In this document: positions 1-5,346 of the stretch, piece after piece
Numbering within the stretch: position 1 is the stretch's first letter
Layout: each line of letters starts with the position of its first letter
Source: Clostridia bacterium
GTDB taxonomy: Bacteria > Bacillota_A > Clostridia > Christensenellales > CAG-138
Direction: 5' to 3'
Assembly (NCBI GenBank): GCA_017553815.1
Contig: JAFZJT010000233.1
Location: forward strand, 1-5,346
Length of the DNA: 5,346 nt
The notes under the pieces: model-generated
What the model saw: the letters and a program-made list of their open reading frames with translations, nothing else
Database searches by the model: none
What the model was told of the DNA's origin: nothing
Made by a program: the position numbers and the translations under genes

Positions 1-30
1 CTCCAAATATCGACAGCGCGCCTTGAGGCC
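1..30. other. Short non-coding tail downstream of the flippase gene
   Basis: Only 30 bases follow the flippase stop. There is a weak GCC/GGC pairing with a 4-nt loop but no T-run, so no terminator can be called. The minus strand ends in TTTGGAG at the window edge, which could be a ribosome binding site for a further gene outside; this is speculative. Confidence 0.25.
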
Positions 31-1428
31 TTATCCCGTTTTTTGCGGTAAAAGCTTGTGTCTTGAATCATTTTTCAAGAAACGGTGCAGAACCGTTAGC
101 GAAAGCAGCAGCCTTGCGCCCTCCCCCGCCGCCATCGAGATAAGATAGCCGTAGATATGAAGCTGCGGCAGTGCGGCGAGGCTGTGGATAAGAAGAAGCT
201 GGCTCACCTCGCCGAATATCGCAAGCAAAAGCACGCTTTTTTGCTTCATCATTCCGTTCAGCACCGCCGAAGCCGATATCTGCATATAGATCACGCCCGC
301 CTTGAGGCTCAAAAGCAGGAAGCAAAGCCCCGTTGGAACGCTTCCGAAAAGCGCGCCCGCGAGCCTTCCGAAGAGGGGCAGAAGAGGAACGTTGAAAAAA
401 AGAAACGCGAGCGCAGAAGCACCGATGCTCCTTTTCGCTATCGCCCTTACGAGCGCGATATCCCCCCTTGAATACGCCGAGGAGACCGACGGAAGCGCAA
501 CGGTCGACACGGCGCCGGCGAACGCCATCGGTAGGAACACGAGCGGCACGGCGACGGTGCCGAGAACGCCTATCGCGGAGAGCGCCTGAGCGCGGGTATA
601 GCCCGCGAGCATCAGCCGACCTGGGAGCATCAGCGAAGCGGCGGAAGCAAAGACCGTTCCCGCAACGCTCGTCAAACCCGCCGGAACGAGGATCTTTATT
701 AGCTCCGTGACGGTTTTGCTTCCCTGCGCCCCGTCCTTTTTTTCGCGCTGCACGGCGCTTTTTCTATTTATCGGGAAGCTTTTTTTGAACGATATTCCGA
801 GAAAACTCACGCTGAAGAATTCGCTTGCGAGCATACCGAGCATGATAAGCGCGGCAACGCCGTGATCCGTGCCGTTTGAAACGGTTTTTAAAAGCAGAAA
901 CACACAGATATAGCGGATGCTCTGCTCAATTAGCTCCGATACAGCGGGGCGCTTGACGAGCCCGCTTCCGAGGTGGACGGATTTCAGCACGTTTTCAATG
1001 CCCGTCAGAAGGATGCATAGGAGCACAAGCACGATGGCAGTTTGCGCCTCCGCATCGCCGATAAGGCTTTCGGCGATCCCCGCGCGAAATGCGAATATCG
1101 GCAGCGCGGCGAACGCGAACAGAAGCGCGAAAAGCAACAGCGCGGAGCGGGTAAGCGCGCGTAGCTTTCCGCCGTCCCCGCCGAATCGCGCCGCAAGCGT
1201 CATCACCGCCACGTTCAAGCCCGAGATGCATACGGAAACGGTTATGGAATAGATCTGCATAACGAGCGATTGAAGCCCCAAAGCCTCGCTCCCCGCAAGG
1301 CGCGAGAGCATCATTCGGTACACAAAGCCGAGAAGCTGGAGCGCGAGATTGGATGAAGCGAGTATCAAAACGCGCCTTTTCGCGCCGCCCGATACCCCCT
1401 GTTTTTTACTAAAAGAAAAAGTCCTCAT
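31..1428 (-). CDS. SpoVB/MurJ-like polysaccharide flippase (MOP superfamily)
   Basis: A 465-residue, very hydrophobic integral membrane protein with about 12 predicted membrane segments (roughly 19-38, 56-79, 94-115, 130-148, 167-183, 190-212, 243-265, 284-310, 336-353, 366-391, 397-418 and 424-447) and a charged cytoplasmic loop (215-240) near the middle that divides the two halves. The first segment and following loop, LLGFVYRMMLSRLAGSEALG, match the start typical of SpoVB and related polysaccharide exporters. ALPSVSSAYSRGD (311-323) matches the conserved loop before the eighth to ninth segments. Such proteins flip undecaprenyl-linked precursors of peptidoglycan, spore cortex, capsule or teichoic-type polymers. 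SpoVB itself is about 520 residues, so this is a shorter relative and the cargo is unknown. An in-frame TAA lies shortly upstream of the ATG at 1428, and no Shine-Dalgarno sequence precedes it. A TTG at 1368, 6 nt after AAAAGG, is a weaker alternative that would remove the basic N-terminus. It ends in TAA. Confidence 0.85.
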   Translation of the reverse strand: MRTFSFSKKQGVSGGAKRRVLILASSNLALQLLGFVYRMMLSRLAGSEALGLQSLVMQIYSITVSVCISGLNVAVMTLAARFGGDGGKLRALTRSALLLFALLFAFAALPIFAFRAGIAESLIGDAEAQTAIVLVLLCILLTGIENVLKSVHLGSGLVKRPAVSELIEQSIRYICVFLLLKTVSNGTDHGVAALIMLGMLASEFFSVSFLGISFKKSFPINRKSAVQREKKDGAQGSKTVTELIKILVPAGLTSVAGTVFASAASLMLPGRLMLAGYTRAQALSAIGVLGTVAVPLVFLPMAFAGAVSTVALPSVSSAYSRGDIALVRAIAKRSIGASALAFLFFNVPLLPLFGRLAGALFGSVPTGLCFLLLSLKAGVIYMQISASAVLNGMMKQKSVLLLAIFGEVSQLLLIHSLAALPQLHIYGYLISMAAGEGARLLLSLTVLHRFLKNDSRHKLLPQKTG

Positions 1429-1448
1429 GCAAAAGCTTACGCATGAAG
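1411..1448 (-). terminator. Hairpin plus T-rich run across the flippase start: possible terminator or start-codon lock
   Basis: On the minus strand, CTTCATGC (1448-1441) pairs with GCATGAGG (1430-1423) to give an 8-bp stem with one G-U pair and a 10-nt loop. After two bases comes TTTTTCTTTT (1420-1411). This shape fits a modest intrinsic terminator for the upstream genes. The flippase ATG (1428-1426) lies within the 3' arm, so the same hairpin could instead mask that start. The stem is short and only half GC, so the call is tentative. Confidence 0.35.
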
Positions 1449-1477
1449 GGCTTTATTGATGATAGGTTTTTCTGCGT

Positions 1478-2203
1478 TTATCTTCCTGGCTTGAATATCT
1501 TATGCCTGTACCAGAAGCTCTCGTCCTTGGTGAGAACAAGCAGGTCGATATCGCCGCCGCAGGTCGCCATCTTCATCTCGAAGCGCTGGGATTTTATGGT
1601 CAGATCGATCAGGAATTCCGCAAAATCCACCGCGTCCTTTAGCGGCATAAGAACGTGATTTACGAGCATCGGCGGGTTGCCGTTCAGAAGCTTGGTGATT
1701 GCCGCCTGCTCGCCCGACCAAACGGAGGCATAGCGCAGCTTGCCGTTTTCGATGTTGCTGCGCTTTATCTCCTTATTGACGCTGTACACGAAGGGTTCCT
1801 CCTCCTCGTAGCCGCAGACGAAGAAATTGACCTGCGGGAAGAACTCCATCGCGTAGGCTTGGAGCTTATTTGCAACGTCCGTCACGGTGTCGCCGACGCG
1901 CACGCTCTCTATCTCGAACGAGCGAATGAAGTCTGAAACGGTCTTGCCCTTCAAGATGCCGATGCCGCAGGCGGATATACCGACCTTGACCTTTGAAAGA
2001 AGCATTATCTTCTGCGCGTTGTCGCTCTGGGCGAGCATCTGCACCGGGGGCTGATTCGGCGCGTTCATTCGGTTGAGCACCGTGGGTTCGCCCGACTGCG
2101 CACTCGGCGCTGGTCGCGCCACCTGCGTTATACCCACCGTTTGACGACTGTCCGCCGCCATCACTATTCCGTCCGGAACAAAGACCGCACACATTATTGA
2201 CAT
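1478..2203 (-). CDS. Proteasome/HslV-like Ntn-hydrolase of unknown function
   Basis: A 241-residue protein with a proteasome beta-type start: SIMCAVFVPDGIVMAADSR after the initiator Met. Met followed by Ser should be trimmed, exposing Ser as residue 1. In mature numbering, Asp17, Ser18 and Arg19 then fall exactly where proteasome beta subunits and HslV have them. The Lys33 equivalent is Lys65 (precursor numbering) in DNAQKIMLL, followed by the strand KVKVGISACG. The remainder fits the alpha-beta-beta-alpha fold: helix about 87-97 and 105-121, strand FFVCGYEE (127-134), a WSGEQAAITKLL turn-helix (162-173), helix DAVDFAEFLIDLTI (190-203), and CGGDIDLLVLTKD (215-227). That last piece resembles the end of HslV, and the Asp166 of true beta subunits is apparently absent. 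A Pro/Gln/Ala-rich insertion separates Arg20 from Lys65 (precursor numbering). There is no signal peptide or membrane segment, so it is cytoplasmic. No HslU, Clp or Mpa-like unfoldase is nearby. Peptidase activity is inferred, not known. Confidence 0.75.
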   Translation of the reverse strand: MSIMCAVFVPDGIVMAADSRQTVGITQVARPAPSAQSGEPTVLNRMNAPNQPPVQMLAQSDNAQKIMLLSKVKVGISACGIGILKGKTVSDFIRSFEIESVRVGDTVTDVANKLQAYAMEFFPQVNFFVCGYEEEEPFVYSVNKEIKRSNIENGKLRYASVWSGEQAAITKLLNGNPPMLVNHVLMPLKDAVDFAEFLIDLTIKSQRFEMKMATCGGDIDLLVLTKDESFWYRHKIFKPGR

Positions 2204-2210
2204 GGTTTTA

Positions 2211-2216
2211 TCCTCC
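2211..2216 (-). promoter_or_regulatory. Strong ribosome binding site of the Ntn-hydrolase
   Basis: GGAGGA on the minus strand sits 7 nt before the ATG at 2203, in the 30-nt gap after the kinase stop. It fixes the start at Met-Ser, which matters because Ser2 becomes the predicted nucleophile. Confidence 0.85.
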
Positions 2217-2233
2217 GTTTTCTTTGATTTATT

Positions 2234-3145
2234 CTATTTATCTTCGTTTGCGTAGATGCAGGCGCCGACAAGCCCCGCATCGTTGCCCATCTTGGCAAGC
2301 ACGATCGGCGTTGGCTCTCTGAAGAAGGAGCCCGCGTCCACATGAGGGCGAATCGAATCGATAAGGAATTCGCCCGCACCCGAAACGCCGCCGCCGAGCG
2401 CTATGACCTCGGGGTCGAGAATATTTATGTAGGAAGCGAGCGCGTTGCCGAGATTTTCGGCGTATTCATCCCAAATCCTTTTGCAGAGAGCGTTGCCCTT
2501 TTTCGCCATATCCACGAGCGTTTTCACGCTTGAAGCGGGACCGAGCACCGAGTGTACGCGCTTAGCGAGCCAGGTTGCCGAGCAGAGCGCCTCGATACAG
2601 CCCGTTCTGCCGCAGGTGCATCCCTCGCCGCGCTGATCCATGACCGCATGGCCCGCTTCAACGCCCATGCCGCGCCCGCCGTGAAAGAGCTTCCCGCCGA
2701 GGATGATGCCGACGCCTATGCCCGTTCCGATGGTGATGAGCATGGAGCTTGCTGTGCCCTTGAGCGCACCGAGCCTTGCTTCCGCGAGCGCCGCCGCGTC
2801 CGCATCGTTTAAAAGCGCCGTTTTTATGCCGAAGCGTTTTTCGACAACATCACGAAAACGCGAATCGTGCAGCTCGAGGTTGTATGCATCGATCACTACC
2901 CCGTTCTTAACGTCCACGCTTCCCGGGATGCATACGCCGAGCGCGCCGATGCTTTCGAGGGGAACGCCGCTCTTTCGTGCAATCTCCCGCGCCGTTTCGA
3001 GCATCAATCCCGCTATACCGTCCTCGCCGAGAGGCCTGAAGGCGCAGCTCCGTTTTTCAATGATGCCGTTATCGCCATCCACAAGCCCGCAGGCGATATT
3101 CGTGCCGCCAATATCGAAGCCTAATGCGTACTTTTCATTCATCAT
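2234..3145 (-). CDS. ROK-family sugar kinase (glucokinase-like)
   Basis: A 303-residue cytoplasmic kinase that would phosphorylate a hexose or amino sugar using ATP, feeding glycolysis or amino-sugar metabolism. Visible motifs in order: the N-terminal phosphate-binding loop FDIGGTN (residues 10-16); the sugar-binding and catalytic segment LLNDADAAALAE with Asn113 and catalytic-base Asp114; the second nucleotide loop ITIGTGIGVGII (137-148); the ROK sugar-binding EAGH (Glu163, His166); and the zinc motif CTCGRTGCIE, where His166 with Cys176, Cys178 and Cys183 would hold the metal and Glu185 touches sugar. The C-terminal IALGGGVSGAG (248-258) is the adenosine-binding segment. There is no N-terminal helix-turn-helix, so this is a kinase rather than a ROK repressor. 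ATG at 3145 overlaps the phosphatase TGA by 4 nt, implying translational coupling; the gene ends in TAG. Glucose is the default substrate guess, but N-acetylmannosamine, fructose or allose kinases share these motifs, so no gene symbol is given. Confidence 0.93.
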   Translation of the reverse strand: MMNEKYALGFDIGGTNIACGLVDGDNGIIEKRSCAFRPLGEDGIAGLMLETAREIARKSGVPLESIGALGVCIPGSVDVKNGVVIDAYNLELHDSRFRDVVEKRFGIKTALLNDADAAALAEARLGALKGTASSMLITIGTGIGVGIILGGKLFHGGRGMGVEAGHAVMDQRGEGCTCGRTGCIEALCSATWLAKRVHSVLGPASSVKTLVDMAKKGNALCKRIWDEYAENLGNALASYINILDPEVIALGGGVSGAGEFLIDSIRPHVDAGSFFREPTPIVLAKMGNDAGLVGACIYANEDK

Positions 3146-3981
3146 TTGTTTTCGTCGCTTCCTGTGTTTCGGTTTAGGATGAAGTTCTCTATGAAGTGCG
3201 CAACGCCGTCCTCGGTGCAGGGCGGCACGATAACGTCCGCGATCTTTTTAAGAAGCTCATTTCCGTTTTCAACGACCGCGCCGACGCCCGCGTACTCTAT
3301 CATCTCGTAATCGAGCGTATTGTCGCCTATCGCGGCGACCTCGCTTTTTTCAATGCCGAGCTTTTCGGCTATCCACGCGACGGCGGAGCCCTTGTTCGCG
3401 CCGAGCCGGTTGAACTCGATGAAGCCGGGGCTCGACGCCGAAACGCAGACGCGCCCCTCAAAATGCTTTTCAAATATCGGAAGCAGCTGCGAAACGCGCT
3501 CGGGCTCGGTTATTATCCGCACCTTCGGAACGTCGCGCCAAACCTTATTTTTGAGCTCGGGGTCGACAACAAACGGCAAATCGAGCAGGGAAACGTATTT
3601 ATTGACGTAGGGATGCGGCTTTGAACAGACCACGCCGTCGCCCTGGTAGAGATGCGAATGCAGACCCATTTCATCCGCCATCGCCATTATCTCCTGAACG
3701 AGATGGTTTTCAAGCTCGGTCGTGAACACGACGTTGCCCGTTTTCGCGTCGTTTATCATCGCGCCGCCGTAGTTTACGATATAGGTGTCGAGCCCAAGCT
3801 CCTTCACGACGCGGGATGCGCCGAAATAGCCGCGCCCCGTTGCGAGTGTAACGTAAACGCCCGCCTCGCGCGCGGCCGCTATCGCCCTAAGGTTCCTTTC
3901 GGAGACCTTGCCCGCATGGTGGACGAGCGTATCGTCTATATCGAGCGCAAGCAGTTTTATTTTGCTTTTGTTTTCGGTCAT
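3142..3981 (-). CDS. Cof-type HAD-superfamily phosphatase (class IIB)
   Basis: A 279-residue soluble cytoplasmic hydrolase, normal length for the Cof/YidA group, which dephosphorylates sugar phosphates and other small phosphometabolites. All four HAD motifs are visible: motif I LALDIDDTL with nucleophile Asp14 and acid/base Asp16; motif II TLATGR with Thr48; motif III Lys197 in the ANKGSA stretch, after the substrate-binding cap domain (about 85-185); and motif IV GDNTLD with Asp220 and Asp224 for magnesium. Motif IV is usually GDxxND, so Leu223 replaces the common Asn. The C-terminal EDGVAHFIENF is typical of the family. The ATG at 3981 has a good ribosome binding site and lies 4 nt after the uvrC stop. 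The TGA overlaps the start of the sugar kinase gene. Pairing with a kinase suggests a sugar-phosphate substrate, but the sequence does not reveal which. The family call is strong; the substrate is unknown. Confidence 0.93.
   Translation of the reverse strand: MTENKSKIKLLALDIDDTLVHHAGKVSERNLRAIAAAREAGVYVTLATGRGYFGASRVVKELGLDTYIVNYGGAMINDAKTGNVVFTTELENHLVQEIMAMADEMGLHSHLYQGDGVVCSKPHPYVNKYVSLLDLPFVVDPELKNKVWRDVPKVRIITEPERVSQLLPIFEKHFEGRVCVSASSPGFIEFNRLGANKGSAVAWIAEKLGIEKSEVAAIGDNTLDYEMIEYAGVGAVVENGNELLKKIADVIVPPCTEDGVAHFIENFILNRNTGSDENK
3158..3163 (-). promoter_or_regulatory. Probable ribosome binding site of the ROK kinase
   Basis: AGGAAG on the minus strand lies 12 nt before the ATG at 3145, a slightly long spacing. 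The next in-frame ATG (3142) would be 15 nt away, which favours the first. The site is within the phosphatase gene. Confidence 0.45.
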
Positions 3982-3985
3982 AGTT

Positions 3986-5346
3986 TTATTCCTCTTTGTT
4001 TAAAGCACCTGTTTCCGCCGTTTCGCCGTTTTTGCCGTGGAAGAACGCATAAACGCTCTTCGCCGCACGGCTGTCCATCCCCGCAACGGCCTTGAGCTCA
4101 TCCACGCTCGCGGCGCTTATCGCGTCTATCGTCAGAAACCTTTCGTATAGAGCGCGCTTGCGCCTGTCGCCAACGCCCTTTATCTCATCGAGCCGCGAAT
4201 ACAGCGAGCTCTTCGCGCGGATGCTCCTATGGTAGGTTATCGCGAATCTATGCGCCTCGTCGCGTATCCTTTGAAGAAGCCTGAGCGCGGGGTCGCTCTT
4301 TTTGAGCACGAGCGGCTCGGCTTTATCCGACAGGATTATCTCCTCGTTGCGCTCGGCAAGCCCTATCGCGGGGATATGCGAAAGCCCGAAAGAGTCGAGC
4401 ACCTCGAGCGCCACGTTGAGCTGACCCCGACCGCCGTCCACGATCAGAAGATCGGGCAGAGCTGCGAATTTTTCATCGCCCGCGAGCGTCCTTTCAAACC
4501 GCCTCGTCAGATGCTCGCGCATGGCGAGGTAGTCGTCCCCCGCCGTATCGAGCTTTGTCCTGAACCTTCGATACAGCGTTTTATCCGCCTTGCCGTCGAT
4601 GAAGACGACCATCGATCCGACGGTGTCGCGCCCCTGCGTGTGCGAATTATCGAAGCACTCCATCCTGTGTGCGCCCTCTTCAAGCCCTATTGCAACGCAA
4701 AGCGCGTTGAGTGCGCCCTCGCCCTTCTCCCACTCGCGGTGGATGAGCTCGCTGCTTCTTTCAAGCGTTTGGGCTGCGTTCAGCCTCGCAAGCTCACACT
4801 GCTTGAGCTTTTCGCCGCGCTTGGGAACGCGGATATGGACGGCATGCCCCGACTGCTCCGACAAAAGCACCTCTATCGCCTCGGCTTCGTCGGGCTCATC
4901 CATAACGATTATCTCCCTCGGAAGCTCGCCAGCATCGAGATAGAACTGAACGAGGAACTGCGCGATCACCTCGGAGAAAGGCTCGTCCGACGAGTCGATC
5001 TTGAAACTCTCCGCGCTCACGACGCTGCCGTTTCGGACGAACAGACCGTAGGCAAGCGTTCCGAGTTCATCCCGCGCAAGCGCGAAAACGTCGTAGCTCG
5101 AATCGCTCGCAAGCGACGCGCTCTGCTTTTCGGAGATCCCCTTTATCGCCTTGATCCTGTCGCGAAGCTGCGCGGCGCGCTCGAAATTCAGCTTTTCGGA
5201 TTCCTCGAGCATCTGCTCGGTCAGCTTTTTTATGTATGATCTGCCGTTTCCAGAAAACAGCGCGACAATCTCGCCGATAAGCTCATGGTACTCCTCGCGC
5301 GTCACCTTGCCCGTACACGGAGCGCAGCACTTGCCGATATGATACA
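3986..5346 (-). CDS. uvrC: UvrC, excinuclease ABC subunit C (5' partial)
   Basis: UvrC makes the two incisions flanking a DNA lesion in UvrABC nucleotide-excision repair. The reading frame is open to the window edge, so the start lies outside; 452 codons are visible, counted from the first complete codon (Tyr, 5342-5344). In order: the Cys-rich IGKCCAPC motif (residues 3-10) that follows the GIY-YIG domain; a UVR helical hairpin that contacts UvrB (about 37-71); the RNase H-like endonuclease domain (about 227-370), with ECFDNSHTQG, DDY and LLIVDGG; and a C-terminal tandem helix-hairpin-helix (about 384-436, IKGVG and AVAGMD). The family's catalytic residues appear intact: Asp232, Asp270 or 271, Asp303 and His365 (in DEAHRF). 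The N-terminal GIY-YIG nuclease domain, roughly 150 residues, is missing only because of the window edge. It ends in TAA 4 nt before the phosphatase gene and is probably the upstream member of an operon. The identification is secure. Confidence 0.97.
   Translation of the reverse strand, partial: YHIGKCCAPCTGKVTREEYHELIGEIVALFSGNGRSYIKKLTEQMLEESEKLNFERAAQLRDRIKAIKGISEKQSASLASDSSYDVFALARDELGTLAYGLFVRNGSVVSAESFKIDSSDEPFSEVIAQFLVQFYLDAGELPREIIVMDEPDEAEAIEVLLSEQSGHAVHIRVPKRGEKLKQCELARLNAAQTLERSSELIHREWEKGEGALNALCVAIGLEEGAHRMECFDNSHTQGRDTVGSMVVFIDGKADKTLYRRFRTKLDTAGDDYLAMREHLTRRFERTLAGDEKFAALPDLLIVDGGRGQLNVALEVLDSFGLSHIPAIGLAERNEEIILSDKAEPLVLKKSDPALRLLQRIRDEAHRFAITYHRSIRAKSSLYSRLDEIKGVGDRRKRALYERFLTIDAISAASVDELKAVAGMDSRAAKSVYAFFHGKNGETAETGALNKEE
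3990..3997 (-). promoter_or_regulatory. Ribosome binding site of the HAD phosphatase, inside the uvrC 3' end
   Basis: The minus strand reads AAAGAGGA within the last codons of uvrC, 8 nt before the ATG at 3981. It supports that start. The 4-nt gap after the uvrC stop suggests translational coupling. Confidence 0.7.

Noticed and set aside
1429..1477. A possible promoter for the flippase, with TATCAT as a -10 box on the minus strand
   Set aside because: No acceptable -35 box is found at the right distance, so a single hexamer match in 49 nt is not enough.
1443..1658. Plus-strand frame starting in the 49-nt gap before the flippase gene
   Set aside because: It mostly runs antisense through the 3' end of the Ntn-hydrolase, with no ribosome binding site or recognisable product.
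2234..3145. ROK-family transcriptional repressor instead of kinase
   Set aside because: The protein begins directly with the phosphate-binding loop at residue 10, leaving no room for the N-terminal helix-turn-helix of ROK repressors.
2703..3182. A 159-codon plus-strand open frame opposite the ROK kinase
   Set aside because: The product is a low-complexity Ser/Pro/Ala-rich string without a family signature, antisense to a gene with intact ROK motifs.
3196..4095. Plus-strand open frames opposite the HAD phosphatase
   Set aside because: They are antisense shadows with no recognisable motifs; the minus-strand gene carries all four HAD motifs.
4229..5239. A 336-codon open frame on the plus strand opposite uvrC
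   Set aside because: It lies wholly inside the well-conserved uvrC coding sequence, its product has no recognisable domain, and GC-rich codon use on one strand commonly opens such antisense frames.

Overview
The window carries five protein-coding genes, all on the minus strand, packed head to tail with almost no non-coding DNA. In transcription order (right to left) they are: the 3' three quarters of uvrC, running off the right edge; a Cof-type HAD phosphatase; a ROK-family sugar kinase; a proteasome/HslV-type Ntn-hydrolase of unknown role; and a SpoVB/MurJ-like multi-pass membrane flippase. No RNA gene, mobile element, CRISPR array or attachment site was seen.

The likely host is a Gram-positive bacterium of the Bacillota, most probably a Clostridia-type anaerobe with moderately high GC. 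The reasons are the SpoVB-like transporter, the GGAGG-type ribosome binding sites, the ROK kinase with its zinc motif, and the Cof phosphatase in a tightly spaced operon. The GC-rich codons also produce many long but meaningless antisense reading frames. The assignment rests on family resemblance only; the species cannot be named.

Layout: uvrC (3986-5346, 5' end missing) is followed after 4 nt by the HAD phosphatase (3142-3981). Its stop codon overlaps the ROK kinase start (2234-3145) by 4 nt. After 30 nt containing a strong ribosome binding site comes the Ntn-hydrolase (1478-2203). A 49-nt gap leads to the flippase (31-1428), whose start codon lies inside a hairpin followed by a T-rich run. 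The first three genes, and probably the fourth, look like one transcription unit. The hairpin could end that unit, or limit expression of the flippase.

Functionally, uvrC is a housekeeping nucleotide-excision repair gene. The kinase and phosphatase plausibly act on sugars and sugar phosphates. The flippase probably moves a lipid-linked cell-wall, capsule or spore-cortex precursor. The Ntn-hydrolase is the least ordinary gene: it keeps the Ser1/Asp17/Lys33 catalytic pattern of the proteasome fold but has a roughly 40-residue Pro/Gln/Ala-rich insertion, and no unfoldase partner is visible. I see no multi-gene novel system here; this protein and the start-codon hairpin are the two points most worth following.
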